Origin: Hydra vulgaris
Taxonomy: Eukaryota; Cnidaria; Hydrozoa; Anthoathecata; Hydridae
DNA: 64,000 nucleotides
Assembly: GCF_038396675.1 (NCBI RefSeq)
Contig: NC_088934.1
Coordinates: 38,054,001 to 38,118,000 of the forward strand
Direction of reading: 5' to 3'
Positions 22,744 through 34,440 of the stretch are shown here, one piece after another; positions within the stretch are counted from its first letter, which is position 1; each line of letters starts with the position of its first letter. The position numbers and the translations under genes are program-made. The notes beneath the pieces were generated by a model. It was given only the letters and a program-made list of their open reading frames with translations, made no database searches and was not told the DNA's origin.

Positions 22744-23440
22744 CAGTAGTGGCCAAAGAAAATAAGGCCAGTTAGAAAAATTAACTAAAATTTTCCATTG
22801 TAAACTGTTTATTGAATAAACACTACACAGAATTTAAAATAACTAAAAAAAAAAATAGTTAGAAATAATCATTAATTGTTAATATTCAATAAAATAATAG
22901 TTATAGCATCTAATTATAACAAAAATACAGTTTAAATGACTCAAATGTTATATTTCAAGATATGGTCGGATGACCCTTATTATCAAGAACTGCTTGTATT
23001 CTTCTTGGCATACTATGCACTAATGTTTTACAAAATTCTGGTTTGAATTTCCTCGATAAGAGATACAAGATCTACCAAAATTTGTATGCGAAAAAGGTTG
23101 TTGGATAAAGTTTTTATTTCAAAGAATCTAATACTAATACTTTTTTCCATAGCAAGTTATAATAATCTTGCAGATGTTGCGTGGGGCTCACTATTTACAA
23201 TACTCTTTAAAAATCTGTCTTCTTGCAATGTACTCAAGCGTTTTCTACCACAATTTTTGCGTTTTGTTGAGTCTTGCAAACTTAAAGCATTTTTTGCACA
23301 GCACATCTTGATATTTTTAGGCATTTTAATATACTTCTTTGAGAATAACCCTATGAAAATAGTGTCGTTTATTTTACCTTTAACAAAATTATTAATATCG
23401 CACTTTCTACCCATAATATCAATCCCATTTCAACCTGACG
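22744..23440 (-). mobile_element. Internally deleted Tc1-like element
   Basis: The left end CAGTAGTGGCCAAAG at 22744, preceded by TA, matches the Tc1-type CAGTxGTGGCCAAA terminus. The minus strand encodes the start and HTH of a Tc1 transposase (23414-23157: MGRKCDINNFVKGKI..., a GRKR linker and EDRFLKSIVNSEP), then jumps to C-terminal sequence near 23050-22960 (KTL-HSMPRRIQAVLDNKG pattern, with stops). The catalytic DDE core is missing. The right TIR is not seen and may have been lost at the ATAC tract. Confidence 0.65.
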
Positions 23441-23494
23441 GTGTAAAATAAATCAAAATATCTTCAACAATCAAAATAAAATTAAAAAAAATAT

Positions 23495-23703
23495 ACATAC
23501 ATACATACATGCATACATACATACATACATACATACATACATACATACATACATACATACATACATACATACATACATACATACATACATACATACATAC
23601 ATACATACATACATACATACATACATACATACATACATACATACATACATACATACATACATACATACATACATACATACATACATACATACATACATAC
23701 ATT
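23495..23703. repeat. (ATAC)n microsatellite
   Basis: About 50 copies of the ATAC tetranucleotide, nearly uninterrupted (one ATGC). All Met-Tyr-Val-Cys and His-Thr-Tyr-Ile open frames across it are artefacts. Confidence 0.95.
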
Positions 23704-25303
23704 CATATACATATATATTACTCAAAGCTAAACACAATAGGTGTAGAACAAAAGTTGGATCAAGTTAAAATGATGACAATTTATCATTCTGGGTTCATGC
23801 AAGTATTAGAAAAGATATAGATATCTTGGAGAACAAAAGAATTTTAAATCAAGGCAGCAAATATGATTGGTATTGCAGAGATTGGTCTAATTGTTAACTG
23901 GATGCAAAACAATAAATTTTAACATGCAACAAAACGTCGCTCTTTACAAAATGTCTCAATTATTTCATCATTAAGTGTTACAACAGGTTCTCGTGATTAT
24001 TTCTAAAAATAATTATTGAGTTATCCACAATTTATTGAATTTCCATTACCATTTGAAGATGTTTCAAGTTCGCTACCATATTCACAGGTAACTCCAAAAA
24101 ACACCTCTGATAATGCCATGAGAATAAAACAACAGCATGGGTCATTGGAGAGGAAAAATATTTTCTAAACGGTAGTTACAAAAGAAAATGAAAAAAAAGA
24201 AAAAAGACGAAAAGAAGCAGGAAAATAAAAAAAATCGTTGAATAATAAAAGAACGATTTATCAAATGTAAAGATCGCTGGTTATGCAAAGGAATGTGTTT
24301 CGTATTTGGCTATAAGCAGTGCAATTATATTTTAAAGTCAGTTTGTTTTGAAGCCTTTACTTTACTTTATTTTTAATATGTTTTATTTGTCTTTACTTTG
24401 CTTGTTTGTGCTTCATAACGTTCTAACAACAAGATTTTGTGATATTTTTTCAGATCCTAGCTTACACTTCATTGTTAGCAGTTTATGTATGGGCTATACA
24501 TAAATGCATGTATACATACGCGTATATCTATACAAATTTATAGATATCTATACATTTGTATGTGTATATATGCTTATATATGTATTTTTTTTCTTATTTT
24601 AATTATGCTGATAAATGTTGTAAATATTGTAACTGTAACGCGATATATATGACATATATATAGGTACATATATAATGTGACACTTTAACGTAAGCAAAAA
24701 TTAAAAAAAAAATAATAATAAGTTAATTGATGAATTGATGTCAAGTTGACAATAATAAACCAAAAATGATAAAAACTTTGGAATCGATCATCAATATTAA
24801 CTCTTGACATTTTTATTGAACCTTTTTTTTTGGATTAAAACTGTATTTTATTTGTTAGTTTGAAATGTATATGGTATTTGTCTCATTTGAACATTATCTT
24901 ATTCCTTTGCAACCAAAGTATAAGACAATTTCCCCTGTATAATATAAACCTTATTCTAATTGATTTAAAAATACAAGAGGCAGAATTTCACTTATTAACC
25001 TTTTAACGTTCGCATTTTATGGAACAAGTATCTGTAGTATATCCGAATAATTTTTATATAAAAATATATTTAAAAATAAAAAAGTTAAACTTTATAGTTT
25101 AAACATATTCTGTCTATGTTATAATAAACACTAGCCAATCAACCCTAGTCACGGTGCCAGTTAACAAAAAGGAAGATCAGTGTTAGTTATTTTGAACATC
25201 GGATGCTTAAAAACAAACAACGTTAAAAAAAAACAACAACTTATATCACAAGTAAGAGTAAATTCTTCATTTCTAAAATCTTTTAAATAATACATAAGGA
25301 AAA
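23704..25303. other. No gene assigned
   Basis: Between 23740 and 24330 short open stretches in several frames (for example FIEFPLPFEDVSSSPYSQ near 24030-24090 and CKDRWLCKGMC near 24270-24300) suggest a very degraded coding relic, but no family is recognised. The rest is AT-rich and featureless. Confidence 0.35.
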
Positions 25304-25660
25304 CTATTTGGCAGTGTCGTAGCTATTAGGTCTGAGGTTCCTCCTCCTTTCCCCAAAACCTGTCATAAAGGTCCAAAATTATTAATTATATTATTATAAA
25401 AATTATCTTAAAATTATTTCTATTAGGTACTTAATAGAAATAATTTTAAGATAATTTTTATAATAATATAATTAATAATAATAAGTAAAAAGCTTGTTTT
25501 TTTGTTTGTTTTTAGCAATACGTATTACTAAAAACAAACAAAAAAAAGCTATTTACATTTTCAAAAGATCCCCTAAATTTGCAAATAGGCCCCATAAATT
25601 TGCTGGCCCCCTCATCCTAATTAGGGATAGGAGGAGCCTAGCCACGGCTCTGCTAATAGG
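25304..25660. mobile_element. hAT-type MITE, 341 bp, with 8-bp TSD and inner palindrome
   Basis: The element body 25312-25652 starts CAGTGTCGTAGCTA and ends TAGCCACGGCTCTG, imperfect TIRs of hAT type. The flanking octamers CTATTTGG (25304-25311) and CTAATAGG (25653-25660) match at 6 of 8 positions. Inside, bases 25378-25425 and 25432-25479 form a 48-bp inverted repeat with a 6-bp spacer. A related right end is present at 63915-64000. Confidence 0.7.
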
Positions 25661-25783
25661 TAAATGAATAACACAAAATTAATTCAAGAGTGATAATTTA
25701 GCTCAAGATGATTTTTTGTAGCTCATTAAAATGATGATATAATAGAAAGAAAAAAAAACCCATATATATCATATAAAAATATT

Positions 25784-26770
25784 TCACATTTGAGACATGT
25801 TTGTGCACGTTTCGCATGTTGTTGAGACGGTTTTCATTCTACCCTTCCTTGAAATAGACAACTTTAATCGATATTCTTTGATAGTTAAACAGTAAATTAT
25901 TGGTGCCCTAAGTGAATTTAAAAATCCTACATATTTTATTGCAAACTCTATTTTGCTTTGACCGTAAGAGTTTTTAAGGTTATTTGAGAAACAATTGTTC
26001 AGACAGAACTTGCTTAACACGTAATAAATAACTGACGGTGTCCAACAAATAGCATAGCAAATTGACACAAGAACTGCAATTTTTAGAACATTCCTTGCAT
26101 TATCAGATAAACTTTTGTCTTCTCTACTATCTCTACCAGATTGATTTTCAATATTTTGAATATGTTTAAAAATGCAGCTGTAGAAAAACAATATTACAAG
26201 ATAAGGAATGAAGCAATTTAAAATAAGCATTGTTATTGTCCAAGCATTTGAAGGGCGATAAATGCAAGAATCACTTTCTTGATTCGTAATATGTTGGGAG
26301 GGTGTTTTATAAAATGGAATTAAACACAGCGTTGTAACATAAATCCAAGATGCGATTGTAATAATTCTTACTGTTTTTATTTTGATCAATGCTCTATATT
26401 TAAAAATAAAAGCTGTAGCAATGTATCGGTCTAAGGCTATAAGTAGAACGCAAAATATTGACATATAGTATGTTATCATGTATAAAAAGCGAAAAGAATC
26501 ACAGACAAAGTTATCCCAAAATTTACTTTGAATTTTAATTTTTTTTATAGCATAAATTGGAATGACAAACATTCCTTGTAATAAATCCACTACCAATAAA
26601 TTGACGATAAAATGTACGGATGGTATAGTTAACATTTTCTTTGATTTTTTTATTATAATAAGACATCCAGCATTAATTGTTGTAGTGGTCGTTGAAAGCA
26701 CAAATAGAGAAGCAATTGCTGCGTACTCAATTGGTTCATTTGGTGGCGAAGTTTGAGTAGTAATATTCAT
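25784..26770 (-). CDS. Class A (rhodopsin-like) GPCR, intact
   Basis: A single-exon, 328-residue seven-transmembrane receptor. TM1 has N33 in TINAGCLIII; TM2 has N57 and D62 (NLLVVDLL); C90 before TM3 and C169 in extracellular loop 2 can form the conserved disulfide; TM3 ends with D114-R115-Y116; TM6 holds C242-W243-T244-P245 (CWxP); TM7 has FLNSLRAPIIY with P290 and Y293, a variant of NPxxY. N2 in NIT is a possible glycosylation site. The loop 3 is short and basic-polar; the tail ends in Cys-rich TTCETCTNMSQM, possible palmitoylation. It would act at the plasma membrane through G proteins. Single-exon GPCRs in expanded families are common in cnidarians. Ligand is unknown; the aminergic-type Asp of TM3 is not obvious. 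No stop or frameshift, so this is the best candidate for a working host gene in the window. Confidence 0.92.
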   Translation of the reverse strand: MNITTQTSPPNEPIEYAAIASLFVLSTTTTTINAGCLIIIKKSKKMLTIPSVHFIVNLLVVDLLQGMFVIPIYAIKKIKIQSKFWDNFVCDSFRFLYMITYYMSIFCVLLIALDRYIATAFIFKYRALIKIKTVRIITIASWIYVTTLCLIPFYKTPSQHITNQESDSCIYRPSNAWTITMLILNCFIPYLVILFFYSCIFKHIQNIENQSGRDSREDKSLSDNARNVLKIAVLVSICYAICWTPSVIYYVLSKFCLNNCFSNNLKNSYGQSKIEFAIKYVGFLNSLRAPIIYCLTIKEYRLKLSISRKGRMKTVSTTCETCTNMSQM

Positions 26771-28069
26771 GTTTTAACTACCTATGAATAACTTATAACA
26801 ATTTACATTTTTAAAATAAACAAATAAATAAAGTTAATTAGGATGCGTTAAAGGATAGCAAATGTATAATGTATAATTTGAAAATATTTTTATGTAATAT
26901 AAGTAAGAATTCAGCTTTGGAAACCTTTTTATGAACTTTTTATTTACAAATTGTATAGCAGTAGGAATTAATAATGAATAGGCTTTTCGTTTTTCTTTTG
27001 TAATGACACCTTTTTTCTTTTGCAACGACATCGCACGTGGCGAAGGCGTTTGGTTAAAGATGAAAAAGAAAGAAAGAAAAATAATAATTATTTAAAATAA
27101 CTAATGTAAATAAAATAAGATAAATAGATCTTTATATAAATAATTATACGTAACAAATAATATAGGGTATAGTATTGTATATGTAAAAGTATAAATAAAT
27201 ATTTTTTATCTGTTCATATATTTTTGCATTATTGCTTCTCATTTATGTTTGTTTGTAGTATTTTTTCTCTCACTCTCATCCTGGTGAACCTATTAAACTC
27301 ACGTTGTATTATCTCATCCATTCTCTCTTTTTTTTTTTTCTTCACCTTAATATTACTGTTCCGGTTTTTGACGACTTTTTGACGGCGGTTTTTGACGACT
27401 TTTTTATTTTAATTTACTCTCTTTATTACTTTGTCTCCATCATTTATGTTTTATAATTAGTTTGTCTGGTAGTCTAATATTAAATATTTAAATATTTATA
27501 ATATATGATGATATGACTGTATTTTTTTTTTTTACTTGTTTGTTTTATTAAGGTGTCAGTACATTGACAAGTTTTCAGTTATATGAATGATACCGAACCT
27601 AATTTTGTAAAATACGATTAAATTTGCAACTTTTACTTTTATGGTTGAACATATGGGATTTCTTAAAAAAAAAAAAAATTATACAAAGCTAATTTTGCCT
27701 TGTCTGATGCTAATTACTTTAATTACTTTAATGATTTTACCTCAAGTAACAACGTTTGTTTTTTTATAAAAAATTTGTTCATAAAAGAAACTAGTATTAA
27801 CAGTTCTAAAATCTTAAATAACTTTTAGTACTAAGTATTTTTAGTAATATCATCCGCGGTGCTCTGATAGTACTAAAATTTTAACGAGAAACTTATTTTA
27901 CCACCTTATTTTACTGATTTTACCGCCTTAAGGTGGTACATCTAAATAATAAAAGTCAATTTTGAAAAAAAAAAGTTAAATAAATTTGGCTTATTATTCT
28001 TTTGCTCACAGGTTAATAAAACTTAATTTAACATTTTTACATTTAAGTTTTGATAAATTGGCATTATCT
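26771..28069. other. No gene seen
   Basis: AT-rich intergenic DNA upstream of the GPCR start. A GGTTTTTGACGACTTTTTGACGGC segment is partly duplicated at 27361-27408. Near 27857 a CCGCGGTGCTCTGATAG piece resembles the SINE 3' region. No gene found. Confidence 0.4.
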
Positions 28070-28251
28070 CAACCAAATATATGATGCAAATTTTCCAAAA
28101 CGTGAATTTATTATAACCAATAAAAATTTAAAGTCACCATGGGTCAATAAAGATCTTAGGAAATCCTCAAAAATAAAGCAAAAACTGTATATAAAGTACT
28201 TAAAAAAACCAACACCAGATAAATAAAGTTATTTATAAAAATTACGCTAAA

Positions 28252-30402
28252 ATGTTTGAAAGTCAAAGAAAAAAATTTAAAAAAAGATATTACTATGATT
28301 TACTAGATAAATATAAACATAATTCAAAATGCACATGGCAAATTATACGTCAAATTACTGGAAAATGTAAATTAAAATTATGCTCTGTGCCTAACACTAT
28401 AAAAGTTGATGGCATATTTTTATATGAACCCAAACAAATAGCAAGAAAATTAAATAAATATTTCGTGTCTGTTGGCCCTAATTTAGCCAAAAATATTCCA
28501 AATATGATTAATCCAATAAATGATTACGTGTTTCCGTTAATCTCTAGTTTAGATAAATTTGAAGTATGTTCTTCAGAATTTGAAAGTGCTTTTAAAATGC
28601 TTAAAACTAATAAAGCAGTTGGTCCTGATGATATAAATTGTAATATAGTCATAGATTCACGCGATACCATAAAACGTATTCTTTTTAAAGTTTTTAAATG
28701 TTCTATAAATCAAGGAATTTTCCCCGATCAACTGAAAATAGCAAAAATAAAGCCTATATTTAAAGGAGGTGAACCATCAAATGTCAATAATTATCGACCG
28801 ATATCTATCCTCTCTGTTTTTTCAAAAATTTTAGAAAGAATTCTGTTCAACCAAATATCTAATCATCTTGCTGTTAATAATATACTTCACAAAAATCAAA
28901 ACGGTTTTAAAAGAAGTAACTCTACTGAACATGCAATAATTCATCTTACTCGTAGTATAACTGATTCATTCGAAAATTCAGAGTTTACTTTAGGCGTCTT
29001 TATAGACCTATCTAAGGCTTTCGACACAATTGACCATGAAGTACTGTTTAAAAAACTTGAACATTATGGTATCACCGGTAATGCTTTAAAACTACTAAAA
29101 AGCTATTTAAAATATCGCAAACAATTTGTCTATGTCGCCGGATCTTCTTCACAAGATTATCTAAATATAACCTGTGGTGTTCCACAGGGATCTATATTAG
29201 GGCCCTTATTATTTCTGATTTGTGTTAACGATCTCCATGAAGTCTCAAAATTAACAACTATAATGTTTGCTGATGATACAAACCTATTCCTATCTAATAA
29301 TAACATCAATAAACTTTTTTATGATATGAAGATTGAAATAACAAAAATATCAGACTGGTTCAAGTCAAATAAACTTTCACTCAACATTGATAAAACTAAA
29401 TGGATTTTCTTTCATCCACAATTTAAAAAACATTTTTTTTTTTTTTTTTTTTAATTTTATTTTTAGGTGCCCCAAGAAGTCCTAACGGTCTTGTCACAGA
29501 GCACCACAGAATTGCATTTAACCGGGAAGTTCACGCCTCCTTCCTTACCGTGATGCGAAAATTTGTCCAGAGCTCGTTTCGAACCTGGATCTCCTGCTTA
29601 TAAAGCAAGCGCTCTAACCACTGCGCCACGGCCGCAAAATTTACTTCCAAGTAATATGCCTCTTCTTCATGTTGATAATATTTAAATAAAAAGAGTAATT
29701 TTCACAAATTTCTTAGGTATCATTGTAGATGAAAATCTATCATGGAAGAATCACATCGGACATTTATGCAACAAAATTGCAAAAAGCATTGGAGTTTTAT
29801 ATAAAGCAAGAAGTGTTTTAAACAAACATTCATTAACTCAACTATATTACTCTTTTATACACTGTCATATTAATTATGCTAATATTGCATGGGGTAGTAC
29901 CCATAAAAGTAAATTAAAGCCACTTTATTGTCAGCAGAAGCATATTACACGTCTTATAAATTTCAAAAATCGTTTTACTCACTCAAGGCCACTCTTATTT
30001 AACATGAATGTTTTTAATATATATCAAGTGAATGTTTATAATTTTCTTTGTTTTATGTTTAAATGTAAAACCAACTCATCTCCAGCTTCCTTTTTTGATT
30101 TATATTCTTTAAAAGAAAAAAATAAATATTCTTTAAGAAATGATAATTTTATTAAACAACCAAAATTTCAAACAAGCTTTGGTAAATTTTGCATTTCTTT
30201 TCGTGGAGCTTTTTTATGGAACCAAATAATTTTAAAAAATTTTGATTTTTCTCATGAATGGAATTATTATATGTTCAAAAGAAAACTAAAAAAAGTAATT
30301 TTCTCAATTGAAAATATTTTTATATACTTTAAATTGTACCCAGTTTTGTCATCGCTCATTTATATTTTACATTTATACAATATTGATTTAAAGTTTATGT
30401 GA
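28252..30402 (+). pseudogene. CR1-like ORF2 reverse transcriptase, SINE-interrupted
   Basis: This is the coding part of the element above. Apart from the SINE and a single TAA directly after VDNI (29682 region), no frameshift is visible over about 650 codons. The enzyme would copy element RNA onto nicked target DNA. The AP endonuclease domain is missing through 5' truncation, so the copy could not move on its own even without the SINE. Confidence 0.8.
29433..29635 (-). mobile_element. tRNA-derived SINE inserted in the LINE ORF
   Basis: Read on the minus strand: a tRNA-like head GCGGCCGTGGCGCAGTGGTT with AGAGCG (A box TGGCGCAGTGG) and GGTTCGAAACG (B box) about 40 bp later; a body (GCATCACGGTAAGGAAGGAGG, GGTTAAATGC); then the 3' hairpin GTGACAAGACC-GTTA-GGACTTCTTGGGGCACC and an A-rich tail of about 22 A. 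The A and B boxes would drive RNA polymerase III. A clean target duplication was not found, as flanks are A-rich. Other copies lie at 318-450, 35043-35165, about 31640-31660 and 63692-63800. Confidence 0.85.
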
Positions 30403-30660
30403 GAAACTATATTTAAACACCATTATTTGAATTTTGTTAAAAGTTGCACTGACATTATTTGTACAGTAGTCATTTATTATTTACTTGTTTACTTTAATTT
30501 TTATTTTAATTCGTAATATTTGTAAATAATTTGTATCACGAACGGAAAAGTTTAAAATTTGTATTTATTTATTTTATTTATATTTACTAAGTTCAAAGTT
30601 CTTCAACAGCGGTTCTCGGTGACAAGACCTGTATGGTCTTCTTTGAGTATCCGCGTTCTT

Positions 30661-31664
30661 TATCTTTATTCTTTATTTTTATTTATTTTTAACAATTTCT
30701 TTGCATGTAATTTTTCTAATTGATATGTTTGTAAATATTGTGTTAAATATTGTAATAAAGAACAAAAAAAAAAAAAAGTCAATAATTTTTTCCCGTAACA
30801 ACACCATAGGAACCAATATATAAACAAAACATTTGTAAAAAGTTTGCGAAACAATTACTTAAAAATAATTATGCCAGAGAGGTGAAATTTTGACATGTTC
30901 TTCAAAGTAATAAAACTCATTTGAAAAAAGATTTTTGTTCAACGCAATTTAATTTAAACAAACAAGAATAGTATGATAAAAGTTCTTGAAATTTTATCAT
31001 ATTATTCTTGTTTGACTCGCCTTATTTGTTTGAGTTTGTTAGTTTTTTGTGCACCATTCCTAAAATAATCTTCTATTATCATATATTTTCTCTTTAATTA
31101 ATTATGGTATTATGTTTATAATATACTCCGAATTTCATGTTAAAATTTTGGTAAGATTCTGGTAAAATTCTTGAGTAAACGTTTCACAATAGTTTGCTTA
31201 TGTTAACTTTTTAATTGGGTATCGAGGCAAAGATTTTTATTGACGAAAATATTTTATTTTTTTATTTTTAATATTGTATTTATGTTTTAAAAGCAAAATT
31301 TTATAATATTTTAAATGAAATTTTTTTATATTTCTCGGGGTACCACCTTAAGAGTTTGAGGAATATTTTCTTTTAATACTAGATTAAGAAAAATGAACCC
31401 TTAAAACCCTTTTAGTACTAGCCTATTTGCTTAGTTTCTTATGAAAAAAAGCGTGTAATTAAATCAATAAATAACTTTTTTTTTTTAAATAAGAATATTA
31501 AAAAATGTAAAAACAATAAAATCAGAACAAGAATCTAATTAATACCATAAATAATTAATACCAGAGTTTTGAATTTTAAAAAGCCTTACAATAAGTACAC
31601 ATTTTATATGCATAACAGAAACTTACTATTTTTCATTTATTTATTTTTTTTAGATGCCCCAATA

Positions 31665-31665
<1 letters not shown>
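30661..31665. other. No gene seen; short SINE scrap at its end
   Basis: AT-rich DNA. At 30963-31018 an inverted pair (TTTAAACAAACAAGAATAGTATGATAAAA... and its complement) makes a hairpin. TTAGATGCCCCAATAATC at 31651-31668 matches the SINE 3' end. Confidence 0.4.
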
Positions 31666-31668
<3 letters not shown>

Positions 31669-31758
<90 letters not shown>

Positions 31759-31825
31759 TATCATAGTCTTTTACAGTGACATCACAAATAGTTCATATAT
31801 TCATATATATGAACTATAACACGTG

Positions 31826-31908
<83 letters not shown>
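31669..31908. repeat. Two (TA)n tracts separated by a duplicated spacer
   Basis: TA tracts at 31669-31754 and 31828-31908. After each comes TGAA(T/C)ATCATAGTCTTTTACAGTGACATCACAAATA (31755 and 31909), so tract plus spacer is tandemly duplicated. A short TTCATATA palindrome lies in the first spacer (31791-31815). Confidence 0.85.
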
Positions 31909-31911
<3 letters not shown>

Positions 31912-31944
31912 CATCATAGTCTTTTACAGTGACATCACAAATAA

Positions 31945-32615
31945 CAAAAGCGTTTTTTTAAACGTAAAAAGAAGAAAAATAAATGAGAAAAAGAAAAAAG
32001 GAAAGAAATTATTTAGAAAAAAAAAATCAATACACTAAAAACAGGGAAAAAAAAAAATAAAAAACATTAAAAAACATTAAAAAAAACCCAAACAACTTTT
32101 TGGAAGCTAGTTTTAAAAAAAAAATGTCTGCAATAAATTAAATGAAAGACAAACAAAAACGTTAGTGATATATAGAAATGGTCAGAATTTCTACCATCAA
32201 AAATTAAAGCTATTGAAAAAAAAAAAAAGAACTTTTAAGTGTTAATAATTTATGTATTATTTTGGTGTGAGTAGCAGTAACGGTAAATAAAATTATTTTA
32301 TATATTGCATATTTGACGAGTATTTCAAATCCTTTTTTTTTCACAACCAAAAAGAATTTGGTTGTGAATAAAAATGTAGATGAAAATATTATTAATATTT
32401 AATCTGCTTGAACTTCAGTGAAACTTCCTTTTTTTTTTTTTTATTAATAATAATAAATTAACAATGTCTAAGATTTTCAATGAATATTACTTAATATGAA
32501 ATTTTTGATTAGAAAAAAATTTCTGAGTTTACCTGGAGTATAGGTAGTATGCTAGCTCCAAATATATTTAAAAAATCAGATTGCACAAGTGTGGGGCTTA
32601 TATATACTAAAAATG
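31945..32615. other. No gene seen
   Basis: A-rich low-complexity DNA without recognised features. Confidence 0.5.
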
Positions 32616-32705
32616 ATAACAATAATAATTGTAACAACAATAATAATAATAACAATAATAATAAACAACAATAACAACAACAATAATAATAATAATGATA
32701 ATAAA
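32616..32705. repeat. (AAT/AAC)n microsatellite
   Basis: Mixed AAT and AAC trinucleotides. Confidence 0.85.
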
Positions 32706-33564
32706 TGTATAACTGTAACAACAAGTGTAAACAGCTTTGAAATGTTAATTTCGTGTTTTCTTTTTTTGTATTGTTTTAGTAATTTGTTTCTGCAGGTTAG
32801 ATTTTTCTAGTTTGTCAATGAAATTATTTAGTAAATCGGTTTCTATTACCTATCAGATAGTTAGTTATTTCAAGAATTTAGTTAGTATGCCAACTTTGAG
32901 AAATTCAGAGCAGTATGTATTTAATCACGATTATATAAAATTAACGATAACATAACAAAACACTAAAATTGTATATTTGTCGTTAAACTCATTGATATAA
33001 TCTCAATAATATTTAATTATTGGTATAATTTTTATAAAAAGAATTGAATAGTTTGAAGAAACTGCACAACAATATTTTAAAGATATTTTCAAGTTTACTT
33101 AACCTTGTCTCAAACTTTTAACGCTCACACAGAGGTGGTAAACAGCTCACACCAAGGTAGCACATTAAGTTTTGATGAATATCCTCACTTAGATAACACC
33201 AATGAGAAGACGATATGCGTGAAGAAGTGTTTTCTGGAGTACTAGGGAATATACCAAAGAAGAACTGATTTAAAAGGGTCCTTTTAAAATCAGTAATCGA
33301 TCCTTTTATTGTGACTGGTTTTACAAAACTTTACCAAGCAAAGATATTGTAGACATATCCTGACCAATTTTTTCACCAATAAAAAACGTCTTATTTTGCT
33401 TTTTTTATAGATCTTTTTAGTATAGTAGTTTCAGTATATCGCTTTTGGATTCATGGAAAAATTTTTTAAATGGAAAATGCTGAATCTTAAAATCGAGCAG
33501 CATAAGAATAGTCAACGTCACATCAAATTTTTTATCCTTCAGAAAAATTTAAAAATAAAACTAC
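32706..33564. other. No gene seen
   Basis: AT-rich DNA with a few diverse stretches (for example 33120-33260) but no open frame or recognised repeat. Confidence 0.45.
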
Positions 33565-33656
33565 TTTATTATTATTATTATTATTATTATTATTGTTATT
33601 ATTGTTATTACTATTATTATTATTACTATTATTATTATTATTATTATTGTTATTAC

Positions 33657-33696
<40 letters not shown>

Positions 33697-33698
33697 GT

Positions 33699-33784
<86 letters not shown>
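33565..33784. repeat. (TTA)n followed by (TA)n
   Basis: Trinucleotide ATT tract with occasional G and C (33565-33703) running directly into about 80 bp of TA. Poly-Asn, poly-Leu and poly-Tyr frames here are artefacts. Confidence 0.95.
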
Positions 33785-33789
<5 letters not shown>

Positions 33790-33959
33790 AAACAATCATT
33801 TTACAATGTTTTTTGTAAAAATTAAAAATTAAATCTTTATATTCTGACAGGAGCGTTAACAAATTAATATATAAGTGTTTTTAAAAATACAAAAGAGTGC
33901 TTTTATTATTTAAACCTAATAAATTTTGTATAACTGTTTTTTTAAATAGTTCAATTGAA

Positions 33960-34440
33960 GTCATATTTTTCATGTCTTTTAGGATATAGTTCCACAAACG
34001 TGGTCCTCAACATGTAATTGAGAAGTCTGATTTATTAAGGAATCTTGCAAGGATAAGATAATTGCTAATGGAATATCTTGTAGAGTATTTGTGATTAATT
34101 AAGATGAAATGAGGCTGAAAAAATGTTGGAAGTATGTTGTTATGAACTTTAAACATAAATATCAGACTTTGATAGATGTTTAGTTTATAAATATTTAAAA
34201 CATTAACTTTTTTAAGTAAAGGCTCGGCGCATGCATATCTACCTGCCTTCAAAATTAACCGGCTCGCTTGCTTTTGTTTGCTATAAATATTTTTTAAAGA
34301 AGATGAATATTTACTTGCTCATACTATATTGCAATAACTAATGTGGCTATGAATAAATAAAAATACAAGCTTTTTAAGCACATTATATTTGAAAAGGATC
34401 CCAAGTGCTTTTTAAATGTTGTTTTCCACTAATTTGGTAT
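33960..34440 (-). pseudogene. CR1-like ORF2 C-terminal fragment
   Basis: On the minus strand: LLKKVNVLNIYKLNIYQSLI, FMFKVHNNILPTFF, HKYSTRYSISNY, then a frame change before the RGPRLWN region (GGACCACGTTTGTGGAAC on the minus strand near 33990). It matches the C-terminal module of the LINE at 28070-30660. Upstream traces reach about 34430 in other frames. Confidence 0.7.

Larger units (their letters stand above)
28070..30660 (+). mobile_element. CR1-like LINE, 5'-truncated, nearly intact RT
   Basis: The ORF2 starts in the endonuclease-RT linker (coding traces from about 28095) and is open from 28252 to 29432: VGPNLAKNIPN, KTNKAVGPDDINCNIV, NNYRPISILSVFSKILERIL (RT fingers), FIDLSKAFDTIDHEVLFKKL, CGVPQGSILGPLLFLI and MFADDTNLFLS (FADD active site). 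A SINE then interrupts it (29433-29635). Beyond it the same ORF resumes (NLLPSNMPLLHVDNI, one TAA, then FTNFLGIIVDENLSWKNHI ... INYANIAWGSTHK) to the stop at 30400-30402. The 3' UTR ends near 30610-30660 in GACAAGACC-TGTAT-GGTCTTCT and an A/T-rich tail. CR1 elements are known to be abundant in brown hydras; the clade call is by motif. Confidence 0.85.

Noticed and set aside
23430-23820. Met-Tyr-Val-Cys and His-Thr-Tyr-Ile frames
   Set aside because: Pure translation of the ATAC tetranucleotide tract.
29575-29635. Functional tRNA gene
   Set aside because: A and B boxes are present, but the copy has a SINE body and A tail and no complete cloverleaf; it is a SINE head.
27931-31350. CCTTAAGGTGGTAC at 27931 and GTACCACCTTAAG at 31340 as TIRs of a 3.4-kb element around the LINE
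   Set aside because: The match is short (about 13 bp), and the interior is a normal 5'-truncated LINE; chance or unrelated repeat is as likely.
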